From positions 124,001-188,000 of the forward strand of contig NZ_BAYD01000005.1 in the NCBI RefSeq assembly GCF_000685075.1: DNA of 64,000 bases, written 5' to 3'. Source of the DNA: Paraburkholderia oxyphila NBRC 105797. Lineage in GTDB: Bacteria > Pseudomonadota > Gammaproteobacteria > Burkholderiales > Burkholderiaceae. Positions 1 through 7,031 of the stretch are shown here, in pieces (within the stretch, counting starts at the first letter, position 1; every line of letters starts with the position of its first letter). The position numbers and the translations under genes are program-made. Below the pieces are notes generated by a model. It was not told where the DNA came from and made no database searches. It saw nothing but the letters and a program-made list of their open reading frames with translations.

Positions 1-447
1 ATATTCGTCGAGGCCAAAGCGCCCCGCGTCGAGCGGCACCTCGCGCGCGTTGATCCAGTCCGTGAGATAGACGTCGCCGTCGGCGAGCAGCGCCTCGACC
101 GTCTCGCGCATCATCACGGCCGCATGGCCGGCAAGCGGCGTGCACAGCAACACAGCGCGCGTGGCGTTGGGGCGGGAAAAGCGGCGCAGGTCGCAGAACG
201 GCGTATGCGCGAAAACGCGTTCCTCGACTTTGCAGCGGCGCCCATCGAGCGCGATGGCCTCAAGTGCGAACGGCGGCGGCTCGGACGCGAGGCCGAGCAG
301 CGGTTCGTACAGGTCGGCGTAGCAGGACGCCGCGGCGCAGGCCAGCGTTGACGCGGGCCATGCCGCGCAAGCATGGCCCGTGTACTGCGCCGCCGCGCGC
401 CACGCGCGCAGCCATTGACGCTGTTGTTCGACCAGGGCGTACCACAT
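1..447 (-). CDS. phaZ: Intracellular poly(3-hydroxyalkanoate) depolymerase, N-terminal part (runs off window)
   Basis: Reading leftwards from an ATG at 447 gives 149 codons with no stop up to the window edge, so only the N-terminal third is present. The product starts MWYALVEQQRQW and contains LYEPLLGL, a PF-LE-I-LDGR stretch, and a DVYLTDWINAREVP segment near the edge. This order is typical of the intracellular PHB depolymerase (PhaZ) family, which cleaves stored polyhydroxyalkanoate to 3-hydroxyacid monomers on cytoplasmic granules. The lipase-box serine would lie near or beyond the edge and cannot be checked. The thiolase/SDR/acyl-CoA synthetase operon that follows is compatible with PHA or fatty-acid carbon flow, but a 362-base gap separates them and co-transcription is not shown. 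Confidence 0.75.
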   Translation of the reverse strand, partial: MWYALVEQQRQWLRAWRAAAQYTGHACAAWPASTLACAAASCYADLYEPLLGLASEPPPFALEAIALDGRRCKVEERVFAHTPFCDLRRFSRPNATRAVLLCTPLAGHAAVMMRETVEALLADGDVYLTDWINAREVPLDAGRFGLDEY

Positions 448-610
448 CGTGGACCTCGAGGGACAGGTGCGGCGTTGGCTGCCCGCGCCACCGGTGAAAA
501 GCGCGTGCGCGCAAGCATGGTGCGCGCACGCCCGGGGCACGGCCTCGCGAGCGGGCGCGTTTCACACGTCCGCCTTTTCGAAGCAGCCCCGGCGCCTGAT
601 TCACGCCGTC

Positions 611-641
611 GCACAGCGTGCCGCGTTCGGCCACGCTGTGC
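611..641. repeat. Perfect 10-bp inverted repeat
   Basis: GCACAGCGTG at 611-620 is matched by its exact reverse complement CACGCTGTGC at 632-641 with an 11-base loop. No T-run follows on either strand, so it is as likely an operator or a decayed element as a terminator. It lies in the 448-809 gap upstream of phaZ. The only other content seen in that gap is the dehydrogenase remnant at 675-800. Confidence 0.4.
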
Positions 642-674
642 GCGTCGCAATGAGTTCAGACTAGCACGCCGTAA

Positions 675-800
675 TTCCTGGTCATACCGCAGGCGGCTCC
701 GGTCGGCACGATTGCGAACATCGGCGTGCATGGCGCGAGCGCGCCGATCTTCCTCGACAAGCTCTGGGATCGCAACGTGGCGATCACGACACATGTGATG
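675..800 (+). pseudogene. Remnant of a zinc-type alcohol dehydrogenase
   Basis: In the plus frame containing 726-728, immediately after an in-frame TAA at 672-674, the DNA reads VGTIANIGVHG, then a short segment, then LDKLWDRNVAITTHVM. That closely matches the Rossmann-domain stretch of zinc-dependent medium-chain alcohol dehydrogenases (pattern GG.IANIGVHG followed by LE.LWDRNI.ITT). Neither the N-terminal catalytic domain nor the C-terminus is present. The frame then runs on as the antisense of the thiolase gene. It is therefore an isolated fragment of about 40 codons left by deletion. Identification is from motif memory only. Confidence 0.55.
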
Positions 801-809
801 CGAACCCGC

Positions 810-1997
810 TCAAACCGCTTCGATCGCGAGGGCAGTGGCTTCGCCACCGCCGATACAGAGGCTCGCCATGCCGCGTTTGAGCCCGCGCGCATGCAATGCG
901 TGTATCAGCGTCACGATGATGCGTGCGCCCGAAGCGCCGATCGGATGCCCGAGCGCGCATGCGCCGCCATTCACGTTGACTTTCTCGTGCGGCAGGTCGA
1001 GCTCGCGCATGGCCGCCATCGCGACCACCGCGAACGCTTCGTTGATCTCGAAGAGGTCGACGTCGCGCAGGGTCCAGCCGGTCTTCTCCGCGAGCTTGCG
1101 CATCGCGCCGATCGGGGCGGTGGGAAAGAGGCTCGGCTTGTCGGCATGGGTCGCGTGCCCGACGATCACGGCCATCGGCTTCAGGCCGCGCCGCTCGGCC
1201 TCCGAGCGGCGCATCAGCACGAGCGCCGCCGCGCCGTCCGAAATCGACGACGAATTCGCCGCCGTGACCGTGCCGCCCTCGCGGAACGCCGGCTTGAGCG
1301 TCGCGATCTTGTCGAGCCTGGCCTTGCCGGGCTGTTCGTCGATGGCGGCCAGCGTTTCGGTTTTGCCCGCGCGCACGGTGACAGGCGCGATCTCGTCCTT
1401 GAAGCCACCGCTCGCAATCGCGTGTTGCGCGCGCGTGAGCGAAGCGATCGCGAATGCGTCCTGGGACTCGCGCGTGAACTGGAATGCCTGCGCGCAATCC
1501 TCGGCGAAGGTGCCCATCAGCCGGCCTTTGTCATAGGCATCCTCGAGCCCGTCGAGGAACATGTGGTCGAGCACCTGGCCGTGACCCATGCGCATGCCGC
1601 CGCGCGCCTTGGGCAGCAGATACGGGGCCTGCGTCATGCTCTCCATGCCGCCCGCGACCATCACGTTGCCCGCGCCCGCGAGCAGCAGATCGTGCGCCAG
1701 CATCGCGGCCTTCATGCCCGAGCCGCACATCTTGTTGATCGTCGTGGCGCCCGCCGGGAACGGCAGCCCCGCCTTCAGCGCCGCTTGCCGCGCCGGCGCC
1801 TGACCCTGGCCCGCCGGCAGCACGCAGCCGAAGAGGACCTCGTCGATCTGCTCCGCCGCCACGCCGGCGCGCTCGAGCGCGGCGCGAATCGACACGGCGC
1901 CCAGTTCGCTCGCGCTCACTGCGGCCAGGTCGCCCTGAAAGCCGCCCATCGGCGTGCGCGCCGCCCCAACGATGACTATCGGATCGTATGTCGTCAT
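810..1997 (-). CDS. Acetyl-CoA C-acyltransferase (thiolase)
   Basis: A 395-residue thiolase of full family length. It condenses two acyl-CoA units or thiolytically cleaves 3-ketoacyl-CoA. Visible active-site features: nucleophilic Cys91 in NKMCGSGMKA, the NEAFA motif at 319-323, His351 in ALGHPIGASG, and Cys381 in LCIGGGEA. The ATG at 1997 is chosen because AGGAGG lies about 9 bases upstream; an upstream in-frame ATG at 2057 lacks such a site and would add 20 unlikely residues. It is the third gene of an operon with the SDR (56-base gap) and acyl-CoA synthetase upstream. Whether it works biosynthetically (PhaA-like) or degradatively (FadA/BktB-like) cannot be decided from sequence; the ligase and dehydrogenase neighbours favour degradation. 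Confidence 0.93.
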   Translation of the reverse strand: MTTYDPIVIVGAARTPMGGFQGDLAAVSASELGAVSIRAALERAGVAAEQIDEVLFGCVLPAGQGQAPARQAALKAGLPFPAGATTINKMCGSGMKAAMLAHDLLLAGAGNVMVAGGMESMTQAPYLLPKARGGMRMGHGQVLDHMFLDGLEDAYDKGRLMGTFAEDCAQAFQFTRESQDAFAIASLTRAQHAIASGGFKDEIAPVTVRAGKTETLAAIDEQPGKARLDKIATLKPAFREGGTVTAANSSSISDGAAALVLMRRSEAERRGLKPMAVIVGHATHADKPSLFPTAPIGAMRKLAEKTGWTLRDVDLFEINEAFAVVAMAAMRELDLPHEKVNVNGGACALGHPIGASGARIIVTLIHALHARGLKRGMASLCIGGGEATALAIEAV

Positions 1998-2053
1998 GGT
2001 TCCTGTTCCTCCTGTTTGCCCAGTTTCCGCGGTTTTTCCCTGCGTCGGCGCGC

Positions 2054-2821
2054 TCAACGCGGCGCCATGCGCAGCGCGCCATCGAGGCGAATCACTTCGC
2101 CGTTCAACATCGTGTTCTCGGCGATATGACGCACCAGCGCCGCGAATTCCTCGGGCCGCCCGAGACGCGACGGAAACGGCACGCTCTTGCCGAGCGAATC
2201 CTGCACGTCCTGCGGCATCGCCGACATCATCGGCGTGGCGAAGATCCCCGGCGCGATGGTCACGACGCGGATGCCGAAGCGCGCAAGCTCGCGCGCCACC
2301 GGCAACGTGAGCCCGACTACGCCGCTCTTCGAAGCCGCGTACGCGGCCTGGCCGATCTGCCCATCGAACGCGGCGACAGACGCGGTGTTGATGATCACGC
2401 CGCGCTCGCCCTCGGCATCGGCGTCCTGCTTCTGCATGGCTTCGGCTGCGAGCCGGATCATGTTGAAGGTGCCGATCAGGTTGATCGAGACCGCGCGCGC
2501 GAAGCTCGCGAGGCGATGCGGTCCTTCGCGGCCGATCACTTTCTCGCCGGGCGCGACGCCCGCGCAGTTGACGAGGCCGTCGATGCGCCCGAACGCGTCG
2601 AGCGCGGCGGCGATGGCGGCTTGCCCGTCGGTTTCGCTGGTGACGTCGGCGGCCTGGAAGCGGGCCGAGGGGCCCAGCTCGCGCGCGAGCGCGGCGCCCG
2701 CTTCGGCGTTGACGTCGAGCAGCACGGCCTTGCCTTGCTGCGCCACGACCATGCGCGCCACGGCGGCGCCGAGGCCCGAACCGGCGCCGGTGATGACAAA
2801 GACTCGATTGGTGATATTCAT
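2054..2821 (-). CDS. Short-chain 3-hydroxyacyl-CoA dehydrogenase-like SDR
   Basis: A 255-residue classical short-chain dehydrogenase. It has the NAD-binding TGAGSGLG at 11-18, an NCAG motif at 85-88, and catalytic Ser148, Tyr161 and Lys165 (YAASK). The sequence style ([52 protein letters not shown]) resembles the HSD17B10/type II 3-hydroxyacyl-CoA dehydrogenase group, which oxidises 3-hydroxyacyl-CoA including 2-methyl branched forms. It starts 13 bases after the acyl-CoA synthetase stop and precedes the thiolase, giving a compact activate, oxidise, cleave series. No acyl-CoA dehydrogenase or enoyl-CoA hydratase is present, so the pathway would need partners from elsewhere or use 3-hydroxy acids as substrate. 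Confidence 0.88.
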   Translation of the reverse strand: MNITNRVFVITGAGSGLGAAVARMVVAQQGKAVLLDVNAEAGAALARELGPSARFQAADVTSETDGQAAIAAALDAFGRIDGLVNCAGVAPGEKVIGREGPHRLASFARAVSINLIGTFNMIRLAAEAMQKQDADAEGERGVIINTASVAAFDGQIGQAAYAASKSGVVGLTLPVARELARFGIRVVTIAPGIFATPMMSAMPQDVQDSLGKSVPFPSRLGRPEEFAALVRHIAENTMLNGEVIRLDGALRMAPR

Positions 2822-2834
2822 TCGCTGTACCCGT

Positions 2835-4520
2835 TCAAGTATTCGATGTATTCGTTCTATTCGACGCCTTTTCGGCTTCCATCTTGCGCAGCATGAAGCG
2901 CTGGATCTTGCCGCTCGGCGTTTTTGGCAATGCCTCGACGAACTCGATCGCGCGCGGATAGGCGTGCGCGGAGAGCCGCCGCTTGACGTGCTGGCACAGT
3001 TCCTCGGCCAGCGCGGGGCTGGCTTCGCGAGCTGGCGAGAGCACCACGAAAGCCTTGACGATCTCGGTGCGCTCGGGATCGGGCACGCCCACGACCGCCG
3101 CCTCGCACACGGCCGGATGCTCGATCAGCGCGCTTTCCACGTCGAATGGGCCGATGCGGTAACCCGATGACGTGATGACGTCGTCCGCGCGGCCGATGAA
3201 GCTGATGCTGCCGTCGGGCTCCAGTTCGACGTTGTCGCCCGTGCGGTAGTAGCCGCCCGCGATGGCTGGCGTGTCCTGACGCCAGTAGCCCGTGAACCAG
3301 AGCAGCGGCGAGCGGGCGATGTCGATCGCGAGCTGGCCGGGCTGGTTCGGGGTGAGTTCGTGGTCCGCGTCGTCGAGCACGGCGACGCGGTAGCCGGGCA
3401 GGGCAAAGCCCGCGGAACCGGGCTGGACCGGATGCGCGAGGCCGTGATGGTTGTTCACCACCATGCCGAGCTCGGTCTGGCCGTACTGGTCGCGGATCGG
3501 CGCGGCGAGTGCCGCGTCGAACCAGCGCACGACCTCGGGATTCAGCGGCTCGCCCGCGCTGCTGACGACGCGCAGCTTGCCCTTGATGCGCGCGGCGGCG
3601 TCGCTGCCGGCCGCCATCAGCAGCCGGTACGCGGTGGGCGAGCCGGCGAGGCTGGTGATGCCGAAGCGCTCGATCAGGTCGTAGGTGCTTTCGACGCTGA
3701 AGCTGCCTTCGTAGAGCGTGGTGGCGTGGCCGAGCAGCAGCGGCCCGGTGATCGCGTAGTAGAGCCCATAGGCCCAGCCCGGATCGGCGATGTTCCAGAA
3801 GCGGTCTTCGGGGCGCAGATCGACGGCGTCGCGCATGTAGGCGCCGAACGCCAGCAAGGCCCGCAGCGGCACCGGCACGCCCTTGGGCAGTCCCGTCGTG
3901 CCCGACGTGGACATCATCATGAACAGGTCCGTGCCCTGGCGCATGACCGGCTCGAACGCCTCGGACTGCGCGTCGAGCGCGGCGCGCCAGTCGATGTCGC
4001 CTTCGGCCAGCGGCTGGCCGGGCTCGCGCACCGTGGCCACTGGCGGGCAGCCGGCGACCTCGGCGAGCTTGCCGCGGTTGGCGCTGTTGGTGACGACGAG
4101 CTTCGCCTCGCTCATGCGCAGCCGATGCTCGATCGCCTTGGGTCCGAACGCGGTGAACAGCGGTTGATAGACCGCTCCCGCGCGCCAAGTGCCGAGTATC
4201 GTCGCGACGAGCTCGGGCGTGCGCGGCAGCAGGCCGGCCACCACGTCGCCGGGTTTCACGCCTTGCGCGACCAGCAGGTGGGCGACGCGCGCCGAAAGCG
4301 CGCGCATCTGCGCGAAGCTGTAGCGGTGATGCTGGCCGTTGACGTCGAACCAGTCGAGCGCCGTTGCATCGTCGGCTGCATGGCGGTCGCAGCATTCGAC
4401 GCACGCGTTCAGCCCGCGCTCGAGATCGCCTTGCAAATGGGCGGCTTCCGTTTCGATGCGGAACCTGGCTACGGCCTCTTCGTAAGCCGGTATCGACCGG
4501 GGGTTGGCTCCGGCTGGCAT
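2835..4520 (-). CDS. AMP-forming acyl-CoA synthetase (medium-chain type)
   Basis: A 561-residue adenylate-forming ligase that activates a carboxylic acid to its CoA thioester with ATP. The P-loop [11 protein letters not shown] lies at about 204-214, the adenine-contact [10 protein letters not shown] motif near the middle, the YYRTGD hinge in the C-terminal half, and the catalytic lysine at 538 in [11 protein letters not shown]. Composition resembles acetyl-/medium-chain acyl-CoA synthetases (ACSM-like) more than long-chain FadD. The ATG at 4520 is preceded by GGAG. It is first in the ligase-SDR-thiolase operon and is transcribed divergently from the AraC regulator starting at 4664, its likely controller. 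The acid substrate is unknown; aromatic or branched short acids are possible. Confidence 0.9.
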   Translation of the reverse strand: MPAGANPRSIPAYEEAVARFRIETEAAHLQGDLERGLNACVECCDRHAADDATALDWFDVNGQHHRYSFAQMRALSARVAHLLVAQGVKPGDVVAGLLPRTPELVATILGTWRAGAVYQPLFTAFGPKAIEHRLRMSEAKLVVTNSANRGKLAEVAGCPPVATVREPGQPLAEGDIDWRAALDAQSEAFEPVMRQGTDLFMMMSTSGTTGLPKGVPVPLRALLAFGAYMRDAVDLRPEDRFWNIADPGWAYGLYYAITGPLLLGHATTLYEGSFSVESTYDLIERFGITSLAGSPTAYRLLMAAGSDAAARIKGKLRVVSSAGEPLNPEVVRWFDAALAAPIRDQYGQTELGMVVNNHHGLAHPVQPGSAGFALPGYRVAVLDDADHELTPNQPGQLAIDIARSPLLWFTGYWRQDTPAIAGGYYRTGDNVELEPDGSISFIGRADDVITSSGYRIGPFDVESALIEHPAVCEAAVVGVPDPERTEIVKAFVVLSPAREASPALAEELCQHVKRRLSAHAYPRAIEFVEALPKTPSGKIQRFMLRKMEAEKASNRTNTSNT

Positions 4521-4663
4521 GGCTGTCTCCTCGTTGGCATGTCCGCCTGCATGCGAATGGGCGCGGCGGATTTGTCCTCGATGGTAGGCAGCTCAAACAT
4601 TGCAATCAATGACAAAGGAACTCTAGAATTTTGATTGGTTTTGCCATACGAGGAGGCGCTCAC
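4521..4663. promoter_or_regulatory. Divergent promoter region of acyl-CoA synthetase operon and AraC regulator
   Basis: These 143 bases separate two divergent start codons. AT content rises sharply at about 4600-4645 compared with the surrounding coding DNA, as expected for a shared promoter and AraC-type operator. No clear direct repeat could be assigned by eye. Confidence 0.45.
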
Positions 4664-5686
4664 GTGGAGCGGCAGACAATTTCGCCGGGTTTTGTGGAGG
4701 ACGCGCTGGCCTGCCTGCGCCGGCAAGGGTTCGCGCCGGAGCCGGTATTGCAGGCGGCGGGGCTGCCTGCCGAGGTGCGCGAGGGCGTGACCGCGCAGGA
4801 ATACGGCCGGCTCTGGCTCGCGATCGCCAAAGCGACCGACGACGAATTCTTCGGCTTGTCCGCGCACCCGATGCGGCAGGGTAGTTTCGCGCTGCTGTGT
4901 CACGCGGTGCTGCACGCGGGCACGCTCGCCAGGGCGTTGCGCCGTGCGCTGCGATTCCTGCGCGTGGTGCTGGACGAGCCAAATGGCGAACTGATCGTCG
5001 CGGACGGCCAGGCGCAGATCGTGCTGACTGGCGCGTCGGCTTTTTACCCGGCCTTCGCATACCGGACGTACTCGCTGATCGTGCTGGGCCTGGCCTGCTG
5101 GTTGACGGGCCGGCGCATCGCGCTGCAACGCGTCGATTTCGCTTGCCCGTGCCCCGAGCAGCGCGCCGATTACCAGCAGTTCTTTGGCGTGCCGGTTCAT
5201 TTCGACCAGCCGCAGTGCCGCATCGCCTTCGATGCCGCCTGGCTCGATCTGCCCACGATCCGCTCCGAACAGGCGCTGAAGGTCTTCCTGCGCGGGGCCC
5301 CCGGCAATTTGCTCGTGCGCTATCGTCACGACGCCGGATGGGTGGCGAAAATCCGCAGCCAGTTGAAGACGGTGCCCGCCGCAAGCTGGCCGGACTTCGA
5401 CACACTGGCCCGGCAGTTGTGCACGACACCGGCAACGTTGCGCCGCCGCCTGCGCAGCGAAGGACAGAGCTTTGCCGCCATCAAGGACGAGATGCGAAGC
5501 GCGCGTGCCCAGTCATTGCTGCGCGAGGGCAGCCTCAGCGTGGCCGAGATTGCCATCGAGCTGGGCTTCACGGAGCCGAGCGCGTTTCATCGCGCCTTTC
5601 GTAAATGGACGGGTGCGAGCCCGGGCGCGTTTCGCCGCGATCTGCGCGAAGCAGGGCCTGCGCGCGGCGCCCGTCTCCCGCAATAG
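4664..5686 (+). CDS. AraC-family transcriptional regulator (OruR/ArgR-like, arabinose-binding-domain type)
   Basis: A 340-residue regulator. The N-terminal domain of about 210 residues has the family signature of a MRQGSFALLCHAVLHAGTL stretch and a FACPCPEQ...Y..FFGVPVHFD element, followed by a C-terminal AraC helix-turn-helix pair (LARQLCTTPATLRRRL and LSVAEIAIELGFTEPSAFHRAF). The start is GTG at 4664, because AGGAGG at 4651-4656 sits 7 bases upstream; a TTG at 4631 in frame has no ribosome site. It is divergent from the acyl-CoA synthetase operon and probably activates it, with an acid or acyl-CoA as effector. Similar AraC proteins sit beside beta-oxidation clusters in other proteobacteria. 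Confidence 0.88.
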   Translation: MERQTISPGFVEDALACLRRQGFAPEPVLQAAGLPAEVREGVTAQEYGRLWLAIAKATDDEFFGLSAHPMRQGSFALLCHAVLHAGTLARALRRALRFLRVVLDEPNGELIVADGQAQIVLTGASAFYPAFAYRTYSLIVLGLACWLTGRRIALQRVDFACPCPEQRADYQQFFGVPVHFDQPQCRIAFDAAWLDLPTIRSEQALKVFLRGAPGNLLVRYRHDAGWVAKIRSQLKTVPAASWPDFDTLARQLCTTPATLRRRLRSEGQSFAAIKDEMRSARAQSLLREGSLSVAEIAIELGFTEPSAFHRAFRKWTGASPGAFRRDLREAGPARGARLPQ

Positions 5687-5690
5687 TTGC

Positions 5691-5921
5691 TTACTTGAGT
5701 CCCTTCTGTTTCCGATAGACGTCGGTAGGCAAGCCACCCCATCCCCAGTTTTCCGTCGGCACTTCTTCGATGACCACGAAGGTGGCCTCCAACGGTTTGT
5801 TCAGTACGTCGAGCAATAGTTGGCTCACACCCTTGATGAGCTGGGCCTTTTCTTCCGATGTGACGGAATCCGCTCCGGGCCGTGTACCTTCGCGTGTGAC
5901 CTGAATTGTGACGATCGGCAT
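5691..5921 (-). CDS. 4-Oxalocrotonate tautomerase-family enzyme
   Basis: A 76-residue protein starting MPIVTIQVTREG. After Met removal, Pro-1 would be the catalytic base, as in the 4-oxalocrotonate tautomerase superfamily. Length and the core KAQLIKGVSQLLLDVL followed by FVVIEEV fit small homohexameric or dimeric tautomerases. An aromatic NWGWGG segment near the C-terminus is usual in one subgroup. It is convergent with the AraC gene (4-base gap) and lies 196 bases downstream of the ArsR gene on the same strand, so it could be the last gene of that transcription unit. Substrate unknown; an enol/keto or dehalogenase-like role is possible. Confidence 0.82.
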   Translation of the reverse strand: MPIVTIQVTREGTRPGADSVTSEEKAQLIKGVSQLLLDVLNKPLEATFVVIEEVPTENWGWGGLPTDVYRKQKGLK

Positions 5922-6117
5922 GTTGCTTATCCTCGATTATGGTGACGGGAAAGAGCGCCGGTGACCGGCGCTCCACACTGCTTCAATGGCCGGCGATGTG
6001 GCTTGATTAATGTACGCACCCGTGGCCCCGCTTTGCATACAAGACGCGGACAAACAGTTGTGACTCACGGGAATAAGTTGGGCGCAGTGGCGCGCGGCCA
6101 TGGCACGCGCGATTCGT

Positions 6118-6417
6118 CTATAAATGCAGGCAAATCTGTTCGGAGAACGTACGTATCACTTCTTCGTTGCGAGAAAGAAACATCCATTGGCCGACTCGCG
6201 TCGAAACGAGAAGTCCCGCCTCCACCAGTACGGCAATGTGTGCCGATACGGTCGACTGCGAGAGGCCGCTGCGTGCCTGTATTGCCTGCGCGGGCACGCC
6301 GCGCCCAAGATCGACATAGCCCTCAGGAAAGGCCACCATTGGAGCCTTCAACCACGCCAGGATGTCGCGCCGAAGCGGATTCGCGAGTGCCTTGTGAATC
6401 AGATTCGCGTTGATCAT
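6118..6417 (-). CDS. ArsR-family winged-helix repressor
   Basis: A 99-residue protein with an ArsR/SmtB winged helix: LIHKALANPLRRDILAWL, then IQARSGLSQSTVSAHIAVL as recognition helix, and a wing LLVSTRVGQWMFLSRN. The metal-binding CXC of ArsR/SmtB sensors is absent, so it should respond to a non-metal cue, possibly through its partner. Its ATG (6417-6415) overlaps the stop of the upstream GlxA-like gene (ATGA, 6414-6417), indicating translational coupling. The pairing suggests it supplies the DNA-binding half for the upstream sensor-like domain, which lacks one of its own. It follows the 2-oxoglutarate dehydrogenase E1 gene in the same unit. Confidence 0.87.
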   Translation of the reverse strand: MINANLIHKALANPLRRDILAWLKAPMVAFPEGYVDLGRGVPAQAIQARSGLSQSTVSAHIAVLVEAGLLVSTRVGQWMFLSRNEEVIRTFSEQICLHL

Positions 6418-7025
6418 GGCGTTCCTCGCGCGCTTTGCCCATTGCGCGAATCCGGCTGCATCAGCAACGTTTTCGCGATCATTCCCACAAGACTTTCTCC
6501 AAGGTCTTCCCGCACGAGCGACAGGGCCAGAGGGATGCCGGCACTTGCTCCGCCCGACGAGTAGAGGTTGCCGTCCTTCAGGCAGCCAGGCATGGACACG
6601 ACGTGCACGAGCGGATGTTCGGCCGCGAGGCGATGCGCGTCGCGCCAATGGGTGCTCAGCCAGCGACGGTCGGCAAGGCCGGCACGCGCGAGCAGAAAGG
6701 CACCGTTGGAGATGCAGGCGAGCCTTCGCGCGCTGGGTCCGGTGTCGCTCAGCCAGCCTGCGAGTTCACCATGGTCGCCGGGCGAAGCCACGACCGGAGA
6801 CCCGGGCACCACGACAATGTCGAACGGCGCGCTCGTTTCGGACAAGCATGCTGTCGTGGCCACCGCGGTGCCGTTGGAAGCCAGCACGGGCCCAGGTGAT
6901 GTCCCCACGAGATGCGGTTCATAAAACGCGCCGCCGTACAGACGATTGGCTTCATGAAACACATCCATCGGACCGCTCACCTCGAGCAGTTGGAACCCTG
7001 CATAGAGCATCATCGCGACACGCAT
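6414..7025 (-). CDS. DJ-1/PfpI (GlxA-type) domain protein without DNA-binding domain
   Basis: A 203-residue protein equal to only the N-terminal class I glutamine-amidotransferase-like half of GlxA-type AraC regulators (MRVAMMLYAGFQLLEVSGPMD; LASNG; THWRDAHRLA; SSGGASAGIPLAL). The AraC helix-turn-helix half is missing; the frame ends just after the sensor fold and passes by ATGA overlap into an ArsR repressor. By eye, the nucleophile-elbow cysteine found in relatives (VCNGAF in the paralogue at 10380) is Ser106 here (ISNGAF), so enzyme activity is unlikely. GGAG lies 9 bases before the ATG, inside the end of the E1 gene (6-base gap). It probably acts as a ligand-sensing subunit; an unrelated hydrolase role cannot be excluded. 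Confidence 0.83.
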   Translation of the reverse strand: MRVAMMLYAGFQLLEVSGPMDVFHEANRLYGGAFYEPHLVGTSPGPVLASNGTAVATTACLSETSAPFDIVVVPGSPVVASPGDHGELAGWLSDTGPSARRLACISNGAFLLARAGLADRRWLSTHWRDAHRLAAEHPLVHVVSMPGCLKDGNLYSSGGASAGIPLALSLVREDLGESLVGMIAKTLLMQPDSRNGQSARGTP

Positions 7026-7031
7026 GCGCCG

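Noticed and set aside
726..2129. Long plus-strand open frame of 467 codons over the thiolase
   Set aside because: Antisense shadow; the minus-strand frame has a complete thiolase with active-site motifs and a good ribosome site. Only its first 40 codons carry a real (dehydrogenase) signal.
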